NCBI GenBank assembly: GCA_013054445.1
Contig: JAAMPI010000165.1
Coordinates: 1 to 57,363 of the forward strand
DNA length: 57,363 nucleotides
Reading direction: 5' to 3'
From: Cudoniella acicularis
Taxonomy: Eukaryota; Ascomycota; Leotiomycetes; Helotiales; Helotiaceae
Part shown: positions 1 to 13,488 of the stretch, piece after piece
How positions within the stretch are numbered: the first letter of the stretch is position 1
How the letters are laid out: each line of letters starts with the position of its first letter
Translations under genes and position numbers: made by a program
The notes under the pieces: model-generated
Told to the model about the DNA's origin: nothing
The model's input: the letters and a program-made list of their open reading frames with translations, nothing else
Database searches by the model: none

Positions 1-1430
1 TAGCCTTAGAGCTACTATAGGCCTATTTTAGCGAACTTAAAGAGCTGGCGGATTGCTTCTTTATGTCTGGTAAGAACCTCTTCACCTGGCACATAGTCTG
101 GCATCGGTAGAGTGGTAGGTAATTGATCTATAATTAGTAATTAATTAATTAAGGTCTAAAAGGAGGGGGTGAAAAAATATCGGGTAAGCCTGAACGCACG
201 GACTTATGTCAGTAGGTTCGTAAGAGTCCTGTCCTAGACGTATCCTATCATTGGCAAATTCATAGCTTATAGGGGTTTAGCCTCGCCGCTTTGCCTTATA
301 TGTATTACTATAGACCTACTGGTATAGCTAATCCGTTTTATTTGAATCCGGTAAGCGATTACAAAGTCCTGCTTAAGCGTAGCCTTACGGGTAAGCCTAT
401 AGCCTCTTTCGACCTAACGAGTCTGCCTTGCCAAATCAGATCACCAGAATTCAGCTAACAGGTTTATATCCGCCGCTAACCGATTTGTTCTATCAGTAAG
501 CAAAACGAATAATAAAACATGCCTATATCTTCTTTAAGCGGGGTGGTTAGAGCCGTAGTCGATATTTGATAGTTGCTAGATCGACAGCCTTAAGAGGGCG
601 AAGTATCGCCCGTCAATAGTAGTGCCGTACTATAGAACCCCTAATTCTCTGACTTGAACTATATTTTTAATATGATATATTTATAGCCGCTTAGCCTTCT
701 CCTCCGTTTACCCTTCCGTGGTTTTGCTATTAAAGGTTAAGCGAATCTATGTTTTAGGAACTAGGCCAGGGCTATCATAGGAAGCATCCTCTACCTCACA
801 ATTGAGTAACAGAACTCATCTTCTAGGTACTCCTACCGTTCTCGTAGTAGGACAACCGGGCCAGAGTCTCCTGACCGGACAGATGATTTCCTTCGCAGAA
901 ACTATACTCCCCCTACGCTTGCGACATTCTAGGAAACGCTTATAGTCTCGTTTTGCTCCCTGATCACTGCTTCTTATACTCTATATAATGAGTTACGAGT
1001 CGGTATCCCTACTTTGTTAAATTTAGAATCTCTAAGACTGACAAAAACGAGCAGCGTATCAGTCTAGTATCGGACTTTAAAGAGCAAATTCTAGCTTTTG
1101 ATCTAGGCTATAAGTCCGTGCCCCCCCCCCCCAAATAGGCCACCCCCCTAGTAGGACACCCTTTACACTAAAAATAGCGATTTTTAGATATTTATAACTT
1201 TACGAAAGCTTAANATAATTATTTNAAATTTAAAATATAANATATTTATATATAGATTACTTAATATAAAAATTGTAAAATTTTTTTAAAGATTATTAAT
1301 ATTTAAACTTTAAAAAAAATTTATATCTAATTTATCTATAAATTAAAATCTTTAATAAGATCTTTATTAAAATATTTAAAATTAAAAACTAAATTTTTAT
1401 TAGCTCTATTACTCCCTCATCCTCTCCTAC
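1..1430. other. AT-rich, RIP-degraded repetitive block without intact genes
   Basis: No coding frame of any length survives here. The DNA is rich in TA dinucleotides and stop codons in all frames, which is what RIP leaves of transposons. A run of 14 C's lies at about 1120-1133, followed by a very AT-rich stretch that matches, in inverted orientation, bases near 18.59-18.87 kb. Undetermined bases (n) occur at 1214, 1225 and 1241. The decamer cacggactta, which closes the right-hand repeat copy, also appears near 196-206. I cannot name the element family. Confidence 0.6.
1111..1400. repeat. Left arm of long inverted repeat (partner near 18592-18872)
   Basis: Starting from the motif aagtccgtg and a poly-C run, this stretch can be aligned over roughly 280 bases with the reverse complement of about 18592-18872. 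Shared words include cgatttttagatatttataa and aaatttaaaatata, with scattered transitions and small indels in between. The two arms are probably independently RIP-mutated copies of one element terminus lying in opposite orientation, about 17.5 kb apart. I judged the match by eye and have not computed identity. Confidence 0.7.
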
Positions 1431-1446
1431 TCGGCCGAAAAACCTG

Positions 1447-1761
1447 CAACCAGGCGACAAGCTAGACTGTGTCAACTACGGAAAGATGTCTATTTCAATT
1501 ACGGTCGTCACAAACAACCCTGAACTTTTTCCTTGGAGTAGTTCGTTCCTCGGCAAAGTCATAGGTGAACATATGTTCAGATTTGAAGAGCTAGATGGAG
1601 GAGGAAGAACTAGATTTGTGCATGAGGAACGATTTATTGCAGCTTTTTGGCCCTTTATAGGGGAGAATTTGTTGGCACACGCTTTAGGTATAAGGGAGGA
1701 AATTATTAAAGGGTTTGATGGCTTTAATCGAGACTTTAAGGAGTGGGTTGAGGGGAGGTAG
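1447..1761 (+). pseudogene. 3' remnant of an SRPBCC (START-like) family gene
   Basis: An open frame runs from about 1447 to the stop at 1761; the first ATG is at 1486. The translation contains PGDKL, then NNPE..PW, then GEHMFRFEELDGGGRTRF and VHEERF, which is the C-terminal half of fungal SRPBCC-domain proteins (polyketide cyclase/dehydrase-like helix-grip fold). The N-terminal half is missing. The frame begins just after the AT-rich inverted-repeat arm, so the simplest reading is that a transposon truncated the gene. The family binds hydrophobic ligands, but no function can be assigned to this stub. Confidence 0.6.
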
Positions 1762-2690
<929 letters not shown>

Positions 2691-2693
2691 GCC

Positions 2694-2700
2694 TCGTTTT
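2694..2700 (+). promoter_or_regulatory. Probable TATA box of the FAD oxidase gene
   Basis: TATAAAA lies 65 bases upstream of the ATG at 2765, within the usual range for fungal TATA-containing promoters with a short 5' leader. No other TATA-like word lies closer to this start. Confidence 0.45.
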
Positions 2701-2764
2701 CCTCAATGTGTAGGTGCAGCATCCTCATCTGTGCTGTGTCCTATTGTGCTGTTCTATCTAACAC

Positions 2765-4468
2765 ATGATGCTTTCTTCGAAGTTGCTACTTGCTGGCAGT
2801 CTCCTGGCTGCCGTAGTTTCGTCTACGGAAAACATCACCATTGCCAACCTGAGTACCGGATCAAGTTGTGCCTGTGCTCAACTAGCTTCCTGTTATGGTA
2901 GCTTGCTGCTGACCTCGAATTCGACAAACTACACGGCGGAAGCGACCGACTACTGGGATGTCCGGGCTGATCTTCTGCCAAAGTGCATCTTCATGCCAAC
3001 AAAAGCAGACCAAGTCGCTGATGCTGTCTCGGTCTTTGCGTCTTGTGGTGCGCAGTTCGCTATCCGAGGAGGAGGACACATGAATGTAATACCCATCTTT
3101 TAGATATTATGAGAAAGTTCTTTCTGACACATGATACAGTTTCCTGGTTCCAACAACATTGACGGTGGCGTTCTGCTCGCTTTGAACAATCTTACGGATA
3201 TCAAAGTCGCGAGCGACAACGCGACTATCGAAGCTGGTCCTGGAACTAGGTGGATTGACGTCTACACCGCCCTCTCGGATTATGGCTTATACTGCATTGG
3301 TGGCCGCCTCAAGACTATTGGTGTTGCAGGCCTTGAACTCATTGGTGGATTCCATTACTTGAACAACAAGTATGGCATGGCTATGGACAATGTGGTTAGC
3401 TACGATGTGGTTCTCGGCAACGGCACACAAGTCGTCGCGAACTCAACTTTGAACCGTGATCTCTTCTGGGCTTTGAAGGGTGGGTCTAGTAACTTCGGCA
3501 TCGTCACCAAATTCACGATTAAGACTCTTAAAATCCCATATATCAGCACAACTATCCAGGAGTTCAATGAGTCTGCGGTGCCAGACTTTATAGCCGCCAC
3601 AGCGAATTTGGCCAACAATGATGGTCCAGATATTGCCGCCGGTTCTGTCATCAGCATCAGCTATAATGCAACGACAAAAGTTGTTAGTCCGTCGTTGTTG
3701 GGCGTACAAGAGGGTACAGAGTCGCCGCCGTCTCGATTCGCCAATTTTTCGGTCATTCCGTCAGTGGTAACTGAGAATAATGTTATGCGTCCTCTTGAGT
3801 GGCATTCTCAACTGGACTCTCCGTTCCAGATGTTCCGGTAACCCAACTTCTCAATGATCCTCAGCTGGGGTGAACGTCCATGCTAACAAAGACGAAGTGT
3901 ACAATTCGCCCACAAGACAATAAAGCCTGATGCAGACCAGCTGTATAGCATCTATAAAGCTTGGAAGACTGCTGTAGATGAGATTAGTGACGTTAAGGGT
4001 CTTTACCCGACATTTGTAATGAACATCCTGCCTGCGAGTTCTCTTAGTGTCGCTAAGAACAATGGCATTGGTAACACCTGGGGCCTGGACGATGACCAGT
4101 CATATATACGTACGTTATATCATTTACTCCCAATATTTGTGCTTTGGGGCTTCTATGTATTAGTTAAAACTATAAAACTAACGGATCTTTAAGTATGGCA
4201 ATTCTCTACAGGTTGGGCGAATGCCGAGGACGACCTTAGAATGACCAACTGGGCTCGTTCATTGCTCGACTACTGGCACCTCGAGAACCAAGCCAAAAAC
4301 TTGACATCTGAATTTATTTACATGGGCGATGCTGGAGACTTTCAATATCCCTTTGCCGGCTTCCCTCTAGAGAATGTGCAAAGAATGAGAGAGATTCGGA
4401 GCGCGTATGATCCTCTGGGAGTTTTTAGTCGCTTGAATTGGGGAGGTTTCAAGCTTGGTGCCAACTAA
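2765..4468 (+). CDS. Secreted FAD-linked oxidase (PCMH/BBE-like), four exons
   Basis: Exons 2765-3085, 3140-3837, 3898-4109 and 4212-4468 join into 495 residues without a frame break. The introns begin GTAATA, GTAACC and GTACGT, and the last two contain the branch-like words tgctaac and aactaac. The first 20 or so residues (MMLSSKLLLAGSLLAAVV) form a signal peptide and several N-glycosylation sequons follow, so the enzyme is probably secreted. The FAD motif RGGGHM places the His that covalently links FAD in this family at residue 105. The second-site Cys seen in bicovalent members is not evident. The C-terminus has the expected YDPLGVFSRLNW BBE-type motif. Family members oxidise alcohols, sugars or alkaloid and polyketide intermediates using O2; the substrate here is unknown. 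It could serve a biosynthetic pathway with the transporters further right. Confidence 0.9.
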
Positions 4469-7400
4469 TGTTAATGCTCAAGCATATACAGAGAATATAG
4501 ACTATGCAGAACATCGGACTATTTATCTCTAGCAGACATAGAATAGAGTGTACTTTCTAGATCTAACAGTGGAGCGAGTGTGACAGTCCTAGTGGAATGT
4601 CACGTGAACGCTTCCCCTTTCACGCCTCACTCCTAACGGGATTATGCTCTCGCTTAGTTGCCCACTGCGCATTTATTTGTATGATGAGAACTTCTCTTCT
4701 CTTCTCTTCTTTTATCCTTAGCTTAGAATTCTCAAATAAACAGTATTCTTGCAAGTGTCTCCCTTTGGTACCCCTTTCCCAGCCTGCTACCTTACTACGA
4801 TCAGAGTTTCTGGTTGCAGCAAATTTTCACGGAGGCGGTCTGGTCCGGGAGCCGTACCGTGCGCCTACTTGGACATTATGATACAACATCTGGATATATG
4901 ATAAAGGAAATTCATTCAGGACTAGAGACGTATTTTTCAGAGAGCAGTCGCTCTCGACTCCCCTTTCTATCTATTTTCCAATGTGTTGGAGATCCTCCTT
5001 CAAACGTCCCAATCTCTATCAGGCATATGTTTGACGCAGTCGGCAGCCCCTCACAAATTACTGTCTTAAGGCTGGGTTAGAATAGGAACAGGGTTTGGCA
5101 GGGGCATGTAGTGTGTCTAACCTGAAAACGCCTCGTGGCACACTTGAAGCAATGCTTCAATTTTGTAAAGCCGGAAGTATCAATCCGGGCAACTCATCTC
5201 TCGAGTTTGGTATAACCTTTGTAAGATATAGTGAAGAAGATAGTTCTCATCTTGGCCCACGAACGATCCCTTTAATCCTTGTATGGCACTAGGATGCCGC
5301 TGCTCAATTGCAACAGATGCATCAGGGAGGAACATGAGATCCTCCTTCAAACCGTGAATTTGGTTAAAGTGGAGGCGCGAGACCTGAACAGTGTTCTCTT
5401 GGCAACCTTTTCCACGATGCAATTAGACTGTACCCGGAGGTGCAAAGCGTGAACCGTAGGCTTCCATGAACCTTGCCAGGGCGAAAAATAGATAGTAGCC
5501 GTAGTACCACTCTCATCATAGCTAGTAGTTTGAGCTTCGATTTATGCATCTTGGCTGTGTTCGTAAGATAAGAGATCTTTCCACAGGGAGAAAGATAATA
5601 TTCAGGTGCTGTGCCTGTGATCCACTCATCTACTTCAGGTGAGATACCATACACGGATTTGAAGCCATAGTAGAGAGGAGGGATTGAGTCCACGGTAGAC
5701 GATAGATACTAAGGGCACGGGATTCAGTTTATAATGGACAACGCATATTGAGGAGGTGGGATTGAGTCCGCGGTAGACTATGTATACTGAGGAGGTTGGA
5801 TTGACTCCGTGATGGATGAGGTTTACTGATGAGGTGGTGTTGAGTCCATGGTGGAGATAGCAGGGTACAACGCAATAATGAATTGCCAGATATAAAGGTG
5901 AAGATGGGAAGTCAAAAGAAGAGTGGAAAGGTGTGCTTCTTATACCCCTCTCCCCTTGTCTGGTGCTGATATACTAAAGCTCAATGAGCTAGGTTGTACA
6001 TGATCCCTTAGGGGCCTTGCTCCTTCTGGGTCTGGGCGTAGAACGGTGTTCATGCCGGAATGGAGGCATATCTCTACCGATTTTTCAAGGATTCGGCATT
6101 ATCCCTCGAGCACGGCAAGTGATGACGGTATGTCTGCACGCCTTTATCGAGCATCTCAGCTTATCACCTTCCTCAAAATGATCACGATTTATATCCATAT
6201 ATCCATATATCCATTTAGGGTTACTTCGCGTGGTACAATCGCAAGAGCACGGCCTATTGATATAAAATGTAAGCAATAGTTCTTAAATGAGACTATATCA
6301 GAGTATTACCAGCTATAGCCCGATCGGTCACTATCCTGAAAATCGCTGTGTTTGCATACTCAGTCTCTGTAAACCCCGCTCTACTCTACTCAAGAAGTTG
6401 AAATATCTCGGGAATCATTAATTACGTTTTGATATACCTTTCGTTTCAATTTTAGTATTATACGTGTTATTTTTGTCACTCATCGTGCAAAGTGTACTAT
6501 ATACTAAATTGACCCTGACCCCAGCGACTAAAACAGTAATCCTCAATGTCCTCAGAGAGCCTCTAAGCGCGAATTTTCCAGTGGTGACCACATGGACAAA
6601 ATCACTGCCAGCACAAAGCGCAGTACGTTGTGAGGGGTCTTGGGACGTAGCTGTACTCGGTTTGGTGGTTATGGAACTCAATGAATGGCGGAGTCACAGA
6701 ACCAGGAAAGGTGATAGAAAGATTACTTTCATTGTTTTGATTGAGGTGCAATATATGAAACCAGTTGATCAACTACTCTATGCCTTGCTAAAGCAGTGAC
6801 TTCAAGCTGAGCTCTTTATATCCTAGTAGGCCTGAATAACAATCGGATCTATATCAGATAGCCCTTCTCAAGTACTCTCTTCATATCCTTCCCACTGGAT
6901 CAGGTATTCGGTATAGCACTCAGACTTCGACAGGAAGCTGAGCGAGAATAGAGCCAGGTTAAGATTACCAATCAAAACACTTTAACGAGAGTTGTAAAAA
7001 TAGTATAATAATAGTAGATTGTTCTAGAAGCAGTATATTTTAATATACCTAAAGAATAAATCGCTTATCCTTATACTAGTTAGTAACTTACCTAAATATT
7101 CTTATATATTTTCGTATTATACGATAGCTGTTATTATAATTACTAAAGTAGAGCCTGAAATTAGATTGACGGATAACATACTTAAAGCAGTCCTCTAGGA
7201 GTTAATTTTAGCTATATAACGTTTAAATAGAAGGCGCTAATTCTAGATTGTTTTAAACACTGTTCTTCTTTTAGAACTATATATAACTACGACTTACCGA
7301 GCTATAATAGAAGATATAATAATTTAAGAAGTTTATATAGATTATAAGCTTAATACTAAAAATATTGAAACAGCTTATACTTTAAAATATAACTAAAAGA

Positions 7401-7948
7401 GTATATTACTAATAAAATTACTCTTCTAAAAATCTATTTAAGTTTCTTAAGTATATGAAGTAAAGTAATACTTTAAAGCTATTTAAAGATAACAATTGAA
7501 ACCTAACTTAGACTCTCTTCCGACTCCTCTTATTGTCTCTCCTTTCCTATTTCTCTGTTTTCTTCTGATTTTCTAACCTGCCCTGCTGTCTAATTATAAT
7601 GCTCAATTTTTTCTTTTTACTATGATAAAGAGTTTATCAAGACGAACGAGAACGCGAGAAGTAGAGGTAAGCCCGTGGGTTAAGAGCAGGAGAGAGGGTG
7701 GTGGAGGAGGGAGTAGGAGGGAGGGAAATAATTACATGTGGTAGATGTGATTTTGAAACAATACCACCGCACCCACCTGTGGTCTTTTGCCGCTTTCTCT
7801 GCCTTTTACTTCTTTGCGCCTTTTATCTCCTTTCTCCTCTTAATTTCTTATAAATTATAAAGCGTAGATCTGAAAGCTTGGATAAAAACAAATCGATTTA
7901 AGATATATTTCTGAAAAAGATTTCTCTTATAATTTAAACAATTATCAC
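4469..7948. other. 3.5-kb gene-poor interval, AT-rich towards the right
   Basis: No frame here looks like a real protein. At 4578 the word tgtgacagtcctagtg followed by gtcacgtg resembles the start of the solo LTR at 14249, so a decayed LTR may lie there. A degenerate minisatellite occupies 5675-5861. From about 6960 to 7950 the DNA is strongly AT-rich with RIP-like composition, interrupted near 7660-7730 by a purine-rich GGA/GAG stretch. The terminal few hundred bases would hold the 3' end signals of the ABCC gene. Confidence 0.5.
5675..5861. repeat. Degenerate minisatellite, about 39-bp unit, four copies
   Basis: Units of the form gaggaggtgggattgagtcc followed by a g(c/t)ggtaga(c/t) block and a TACT ending start at about 5675, 5750, 5790 and 5828. 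Copies two to four are contiguous; the first is separated from the second by about 40 bases. They differ from one another at several positions. Confidence 0.65.
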
Positions 7949-10900
7949 CTACTTAAAAATACTACTCATCAAAAACTCTTTATCCTCGCTATCCTGCACA
8001 AGACTATAAAACGTCCCCTTCCCACTTAAAAGGTCCCTCGGACTGCCACTTTCTTTAATCCACCCCTCATCCATAACCACCACCTGCTCAAAAGGAGCCA
8101 CAGTCCTCAAGCGATGAGCAACAACAACCAGCGTCCCCTTAAACTCCCTCCTAATCGTTTCCTGAATCCACAAATCCGTCTTATCATCAACTGCGGATGT
8201 TGCTTCATCTAGAATAATGAATTTTGGATCCTTTAATAAGACTCGTGCTAAACAAAGCAATTGTCGTTGGCCTTGCGACATATTTCCGCCCCCTGCGCTA
8301 ATTGTAGAATTGAGAGTGAACAGGCCGGATTTCTCATCGCCTTCCTCTGCGAGTAACTTCACGCGTCTCAAAGCCTCTGTAAGTTTATCTTCAGAGACTT
8401 GGTGGAAGTAATCGAGGTTAGAGCGAACTGTTCCGGAGAATAAGACTGGATCTTGGGGGATGAACGCTATTCTGCTGCGGAGAGATGATAGTTTGATGGT
8501 GGATATGTCAATATCGTCGATTACAATGGACCCTTTTCGAGGGGTAAGAAGGCGTAGTAGAGAAAGCGTTAGTGAGGATTTTCCTGCGCCGGTCCGGCCG
8601 ACTATGCCGATTCTCTTCCCGGGTTCGATTGTGAATGAGAGACTTTTGAGAACGAGAGGGAGAGAGTGTGAATAAGCAACGTCGAGGCCTTTAACTTCTA
8701 CTTTTCCTTGAGAGGGCCAATCTGAGGGGACTTCGTTGCCGCCCTGCTGTTCCGTTTCGAGAGAGGTATATGAGATGATTGCTCCCACTGCGTTCATGTA
8801 GGACTCCAGCATGCCGAAATTATTGACGGCTTGAAAAATTGTGTTAGAGAGTCGTAGGGAGAATGTAAGTGAGAATCCAACGAGAGAGCTGTCGATGAGA
8901 GACCTGGATGAGAGGAGAATAACCCCTGTGCCTATGCTGAAGAGGATTCCTACAAAAGACATCTGCAGGCCGAGCCAGCGATTGAAGATCCAGAAGTGTC
9001 GTCTAGCAGTTGAGAGTTGATCAATATGCTGGTGCATTTGCTCGATAGCTCTGTCCATGGCTCCGAAGGCCCGGATGGTTGAGACACCAGTGGATGAGGA
9101 GGTGAAGTGCTCGAGGATATCGGCAGTTGGTGCTTGGTCGGCGCGTTTTACTGTTGAGCGAGCTTTGATGTAGACACGGCTGACTTGTGAACACCAAAAT
9201 ACAAGAGCCAAGGTTAATAAACTCGTATACTTAGATGCACAGAACCTAAAAATGGGTCAGTAGAATAACTTCGGTTGTTGAGGAAGAAGAGTTACCCAAC
9301 GCTAACAATTATCATCATTTCAAAAATACAGTCAGCAAATGCAGACAGGGTAACGAGAACTTGATCATCCATAAATCTGGTGTCCAGGGTAAACCTTTTC
9401 AGCATTTCACCCATAGGCGTGGTGTCAAGCCAGAGCAGCGGCATTCGGAGGGCACTGGAAGTCATTTTATAGAACAAACCATTTGACGCACGTAAAGACC
9501 CCGAAAATATATAAAAATTGAAAAGCGACTGGAAAACGATGGCCAGAAATGAGCTCAAAAAAATACAGAGAGATATTATGTTGCAGTCCGTTGCCTAGCG
9601 ATAGGACTATTTCCGGTTGATTGATGACAGCCTTTGGACGTGCTGAGTTGATGCGACCCAGAAGCCATGTCGTCAGAGAGCTCAGGAGCTGCTCGATGAC
9701 TAGACCTAGAAGAAATACCAGGGAAAATCCAAGACCACCGGCTGCTGCAAAGTAACTCTTGTACACATTCAAATCAGACCGCGATTGAAGAATTTTGGGC
9801 TTTTTAGCTGAAGACGTGTTTGACTCCCCATTGCTGGTTTCCGGTTTCGGTATAAATTTCTCTTCCGCTGATGACTTTGGTGTAGAGCTTTCTTCAAGCT
9901 CGATTGCATCCCCCACGTCCTTAATCGAATCAGGACTACCTGCATAGTCGATGGTATTATTTCGGATATGAACAATGTATTTTGTCTTTGGTAAACATAA
10001 AGACACCTGATGTGTCACCAGAATCCTCGTGCGATCTTTGCCCAATTCCCCGGTAAGCGCATTGAAAATCTCCTTGGAAACGTGAGAGTCCAGAGCAGAG
10101 AAAATATCATCCAGAACCAAAAGTTTGGCGCTAGAATAGAGCGCTCTCCCAAAAGCAACTCTCACACGTTGGCCTCCGCTAAGCTTAACCCCTCGGAGAC
10201 CGATGTGCGTCTCGTCCCCTTTAGGTAGAGCAGCAAGGTCAGGTAGGAGTGCACAGGCTTTGAGGATGTTCTCGTATCTCTGCTTGTCGAAGGGGCTGCC
10301 GAATAGTATGTTGTCTTTGATTGTGGCGTTTTGAAGCCATGGGCTTTGAGAAACGAGCGCCACTGGATGTCCTGAAGCGATGGATGGAGAGTTGATAGTA
10401 CCGCCGAGGATGTCGATTTCTCCGATGATGGCAGACAACAGTAAACTCTTCCCGCATCCAGTTTTTCCATAGATAATGCTCAATTCCCCAAATGGAAATG
10501 CGAGGTTGATGCCGTGAAGTGAAAATCGATGAGATAAAGTTGGTTGCTTCTCCTCATGAGTCGGACCCTTAATTGCATCAGAAGGCCAGGCAATGGCAGC
10601 ATCCTGGAAATAAACGTTCCCAGAGGGGCTAGGACCCAGCAACTGCTTCTGCTCTGGTCTTTTGAGGAATCCATCCATGCGTTGAGCATTCGACCTAGCG
10701 CCGAAATAATCTTGGAAGACTACAGGAACAAACCCCAAGGTTTCTTGGAGATGAGGCAACACCTCAATCATCGGGAAAATAACTGACGGTGAAACAGATC
10801 CTTCAAAATACGCATAAGTGCATATCGAAAACGCAGCCACAATAAACGGAGCGGCAACACCCCAAACCGATCTCATATTGCTGATGGCGAAACTCCACCG

Positions 10901-12354
10901 TAAGTGTTTAAGCTCCTCCTGTCTAAAAGTGTTAATGCGTTCTTCCCATTGGGCTTCTAAGGCGGAGAATTTGATCTGTCGAAGTGCATGCAAGGCTTCA
11001 GAAATGACTTTTGTCTTTTTGTCCCGGGCTGCTGTGAGGTCCTTTTGTGTGGCCCGTTGCTGTTTGATGAGCATAGTATGGACGGGTATACAGACGATTG
11101 TTGCAAACATTCCCACAAGTGCGCTCTTCCATCCAAGGAGGCTAGTGAGAAAGAACACTGCAAAGAAGAATCTGGTGAATGACGATGGAATGACATGATT
11201 TACGGCCATGAATTTGCTAAATGACAGCGTATCCGATGAGATGAGGCTGACAGCTTCAGGCTTGTCACTGAAACCTTTAGAGTCACCGCTCTTTTGACCT
11301 TTCGAGTCCTTCATTCTTAGCACTTTCTGAAAAAGAGCCATGATTAGTTGCGCTCGAATTGGAATTCCCATTTCGGACCACTGGATCCAATTTAAGTGGT
11401 ATTTGATGAGGGTTTGGCATATGGAGGATACTCCGATGCCAAAAAGCCACATCCAAGTATCTTCCGTGCGACCATTGCCCTCTTCTATGCTCTTGAGTAA
11501 TCTCTTGACGCAGTAAGGTGGGCCGAAGGCTATTATTGAGCGTAAGAGCATGAGGGTCCATTGTTTGACGAATCCGAGATATCTCTCGGTTAGAATTCGG
11601 TTCCATAGTGTAGTTTCAAGGGAGGTTGTCGAGAGTAGTGGTTGGCTCTTAGACCTTGAGAAATAATCCAAGACGGGAAATTCTTGAACCGCAACATTAT
11701 TGCCAGCAATTTCAAGTGCCTTTGAGCACCATTGCATAGAATATCTGTGGAAGGCAGATGCGCTGTTTTCAACATCCACTGACCTTCCATCGGGCGTGAA
11801 AAGATCTGGCCGGCGAGGAAAAAGAATCTGAACGATGGCCAGAAGGATTGCCACATAAATTTGTAAGAAGCCCAACGATGAACCATAGAATCCATTTTCA
11901 ATACTCGAGTTTCTTGCCATCAGTTTGCAAGCGACAATGCAAATAGATACAAATGACCCTCTCAACCCGGCTTTATAGGTGTTGATAGGATTCCTGCGCC
12001 AATGAAGGCCAAAAGTATGGAAGAAGAGAAGAGGCTAAGTATGAAGTCAGCCTCAGAAGTACTAGAAGAAAATCAGTTTATATGGCTTAGGGAACAACTT
12101 GCCCATAGAATTTTCCTCGGATTTAAAAATCCAGTTTGTTTTGGAATTAATGAGAGAAGCACATTTTCTCTGTTGTATTCGCCGCTCAAAACTGCGGTGC
12201 CAAAACCCAACCACGACAGTAAAGAGGTCGCAAATACTAGTATTCTTATCCTAGCATCATACACTGCCTGCGACTCCTTTGTGGCAATACCATCCTCGTC
12301 TGAATACATATATGTTTCCTGAAAATAAGTAAAGATGCCTTTGAGTGTTGCCAA
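7949..12354 (-). CDS. ABCC (MRP)-type ABC transporter, one apparent frameshift
   Basis: This is a full-size exporter read from right to left. The first identifiable exon (ends about 12100) encodes a helix-rich segment with the MYSDEDGIATKESQ motif common near the start of fungal ABCC pumps; its 5' end and first intron are not resolved. NBD1 has Walker A GKTGCGKS, signature LSGGQRVRVA and Walker B LLVLDDI, with Asp in place of the catalytic Glu, as usual in ABCC proteins. NBD2 has GRTGAGKS, signature MSQGQRQ and IILDEATSA plus the H-loop VVAHRL, so it is the hydrolytic site. A clear intron lies at 9246-9295. Between the halves the frame slips at a seven-A run (plus strand 9557-9563); one base fewer would keep the second transmembrane domain in frame. 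Likely role: efflux or vacuolar sequestration of organic anions or a metabolite. The TMD0 region seems short or missing. Confidence 0.85.
9557..9563 (-). other. Apparent +1 frameshift in the ABCC gene at a homopolymer
   Basis: On the coding strand a run of seven T's separates two frames that encode consecutive parts of the second transmembrane domain. I could not find an intron with acceptable GT..AG ends and correct phase that bridges them; the nearest acceptor (CTAG at about 9600) would need an intron of only about 33 nt. A run of six would give continuous coding. This is either a sequencing error or a recent null mutation. Confidence 0.6.
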
Positions 12355-13370
12355 GAAAGTCGAATAATTCTAAGAATTTGGAGCGAACAGAAATTTTGTT
12401 CTTATTGAACAAACAAATCTGGCTTGTGAATGAATATCCAGAATACAGATAATGCTTTAAAGCTTTGAGGAGTCGTCCTGCACATCAAAGAAAGTGTCTG
12501 AGAAGTGGAAATCAGAAAGTTGCTTTTGTTGACGTAAAACCGAGGCTCCACTTATGCTGCGCCTCCCTTCGGTATTAATTTGCTCCGAGCTGCTCCGGAA
12601 TCCCCCTATTGAAACCCCAAACCCCTCGCTTAGGATGGCCGTCACCTTATTCCTTCGATGTAAATCATTATAGCGCAATTAGAAGTCGAGATGATCGAAA
12701 ATCGGGTTAGAACGGTTGAAATATACATTGTGTCCTTGCTTCACGCTTTTACGACTTTCCTACGTCGCTTTTTAGTGATTGGGAATTTGGGATTGTAGGA
12801 GGGGCCAAGCGCGCTTACGTAATTATGGACAAGATTCCCGTGTAGATCGTAGTGGAATCTCACAAGATTCGCTGTATTAGCAGACACCCCTTAAAATCCA
12901 GGAGAGCGGTGTTAGTATTCACGAGTGAACTGGATTTACGAACTAGCTATGCTTATTCATGAATCACATAGTTAATACGTGAATCTAGTTTATTAGTGAA
13001 TGAGCTTGCTGATTCATGAATCAACTAGTGCCATTCATGAATGCGTTTGATTAACAAGCTAACCGGAACAAATACCTACCGAACATTTGACTTGGAGATT
13101 TACAACCGCTCGGAAACCAAACACTTATTTGCAACCAACCCATTAGCTATTTGAGAAACCAAATCCGAGCAACAAGATGCTGTCGAGGTTGCGCAAGCCC
13201 ACTTCTAATTTATTTAGTGTCTTTGGATCAATACTATTCGCGTTATTGCCGGCATACGTCTAACGGAGACTGTACAAAAAATCTGCAAAACCTGTAAAGG
13301 AGTCTCCAACTTCATATTTGAATGGATTTCGCGGTATCATGAATCAACTTTCTTTTTCTTGTACAATCAG
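12355..13370. other. Gene-free interval with palindrome-rich stretch
   Basis: This lies upstream of the ABCC gene and should contain its promoter and perhaps unresolved 5' exon sequence. The only structured part is 12918-13042, listed separately. Nothing else is recognisable. Confidence 0.4.
12918..13042. repeat. Cluster of ATTCATGAAT palindromes
   Basis: The perfect 10-bp palindrome ATTCATGAAT occurs at 12955-12964, 13012-13021 and 13033-13042. Related words lie between and before them: attcacgagtgaa near 12918, acgtgaat near 12988 and agtgaatga near 12995. Spacing is irregular. The pattern could be a multi-site operator, a hairpin-forming region or a decayed mini-element. Confidence 0.6.
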
Positions 13371-13488
13371 GTCAGGTTGAAACTCGTCACGTGACGTAGT
13401 ATTCGGCTGCTTAGCCGAATACCACCCTCCCCACACACACACAAATATCTTTTTAATTATATTATTAAATATCTTCAAACTTCAAATC

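Noticed and set aside
6464..6799. 111-codon frame in the gene-poor interval
   Set aside because: No family resemblance, and a comparable frame overlaps it on the opposite strand.
9596..9650. Possible intron explaining the ABCC frame change
   Set aside because: Donor GT dinucleotides in the correct phase leave an intron of only about 33 nt, too short for these genes; a homopolymer shift explains the data better.
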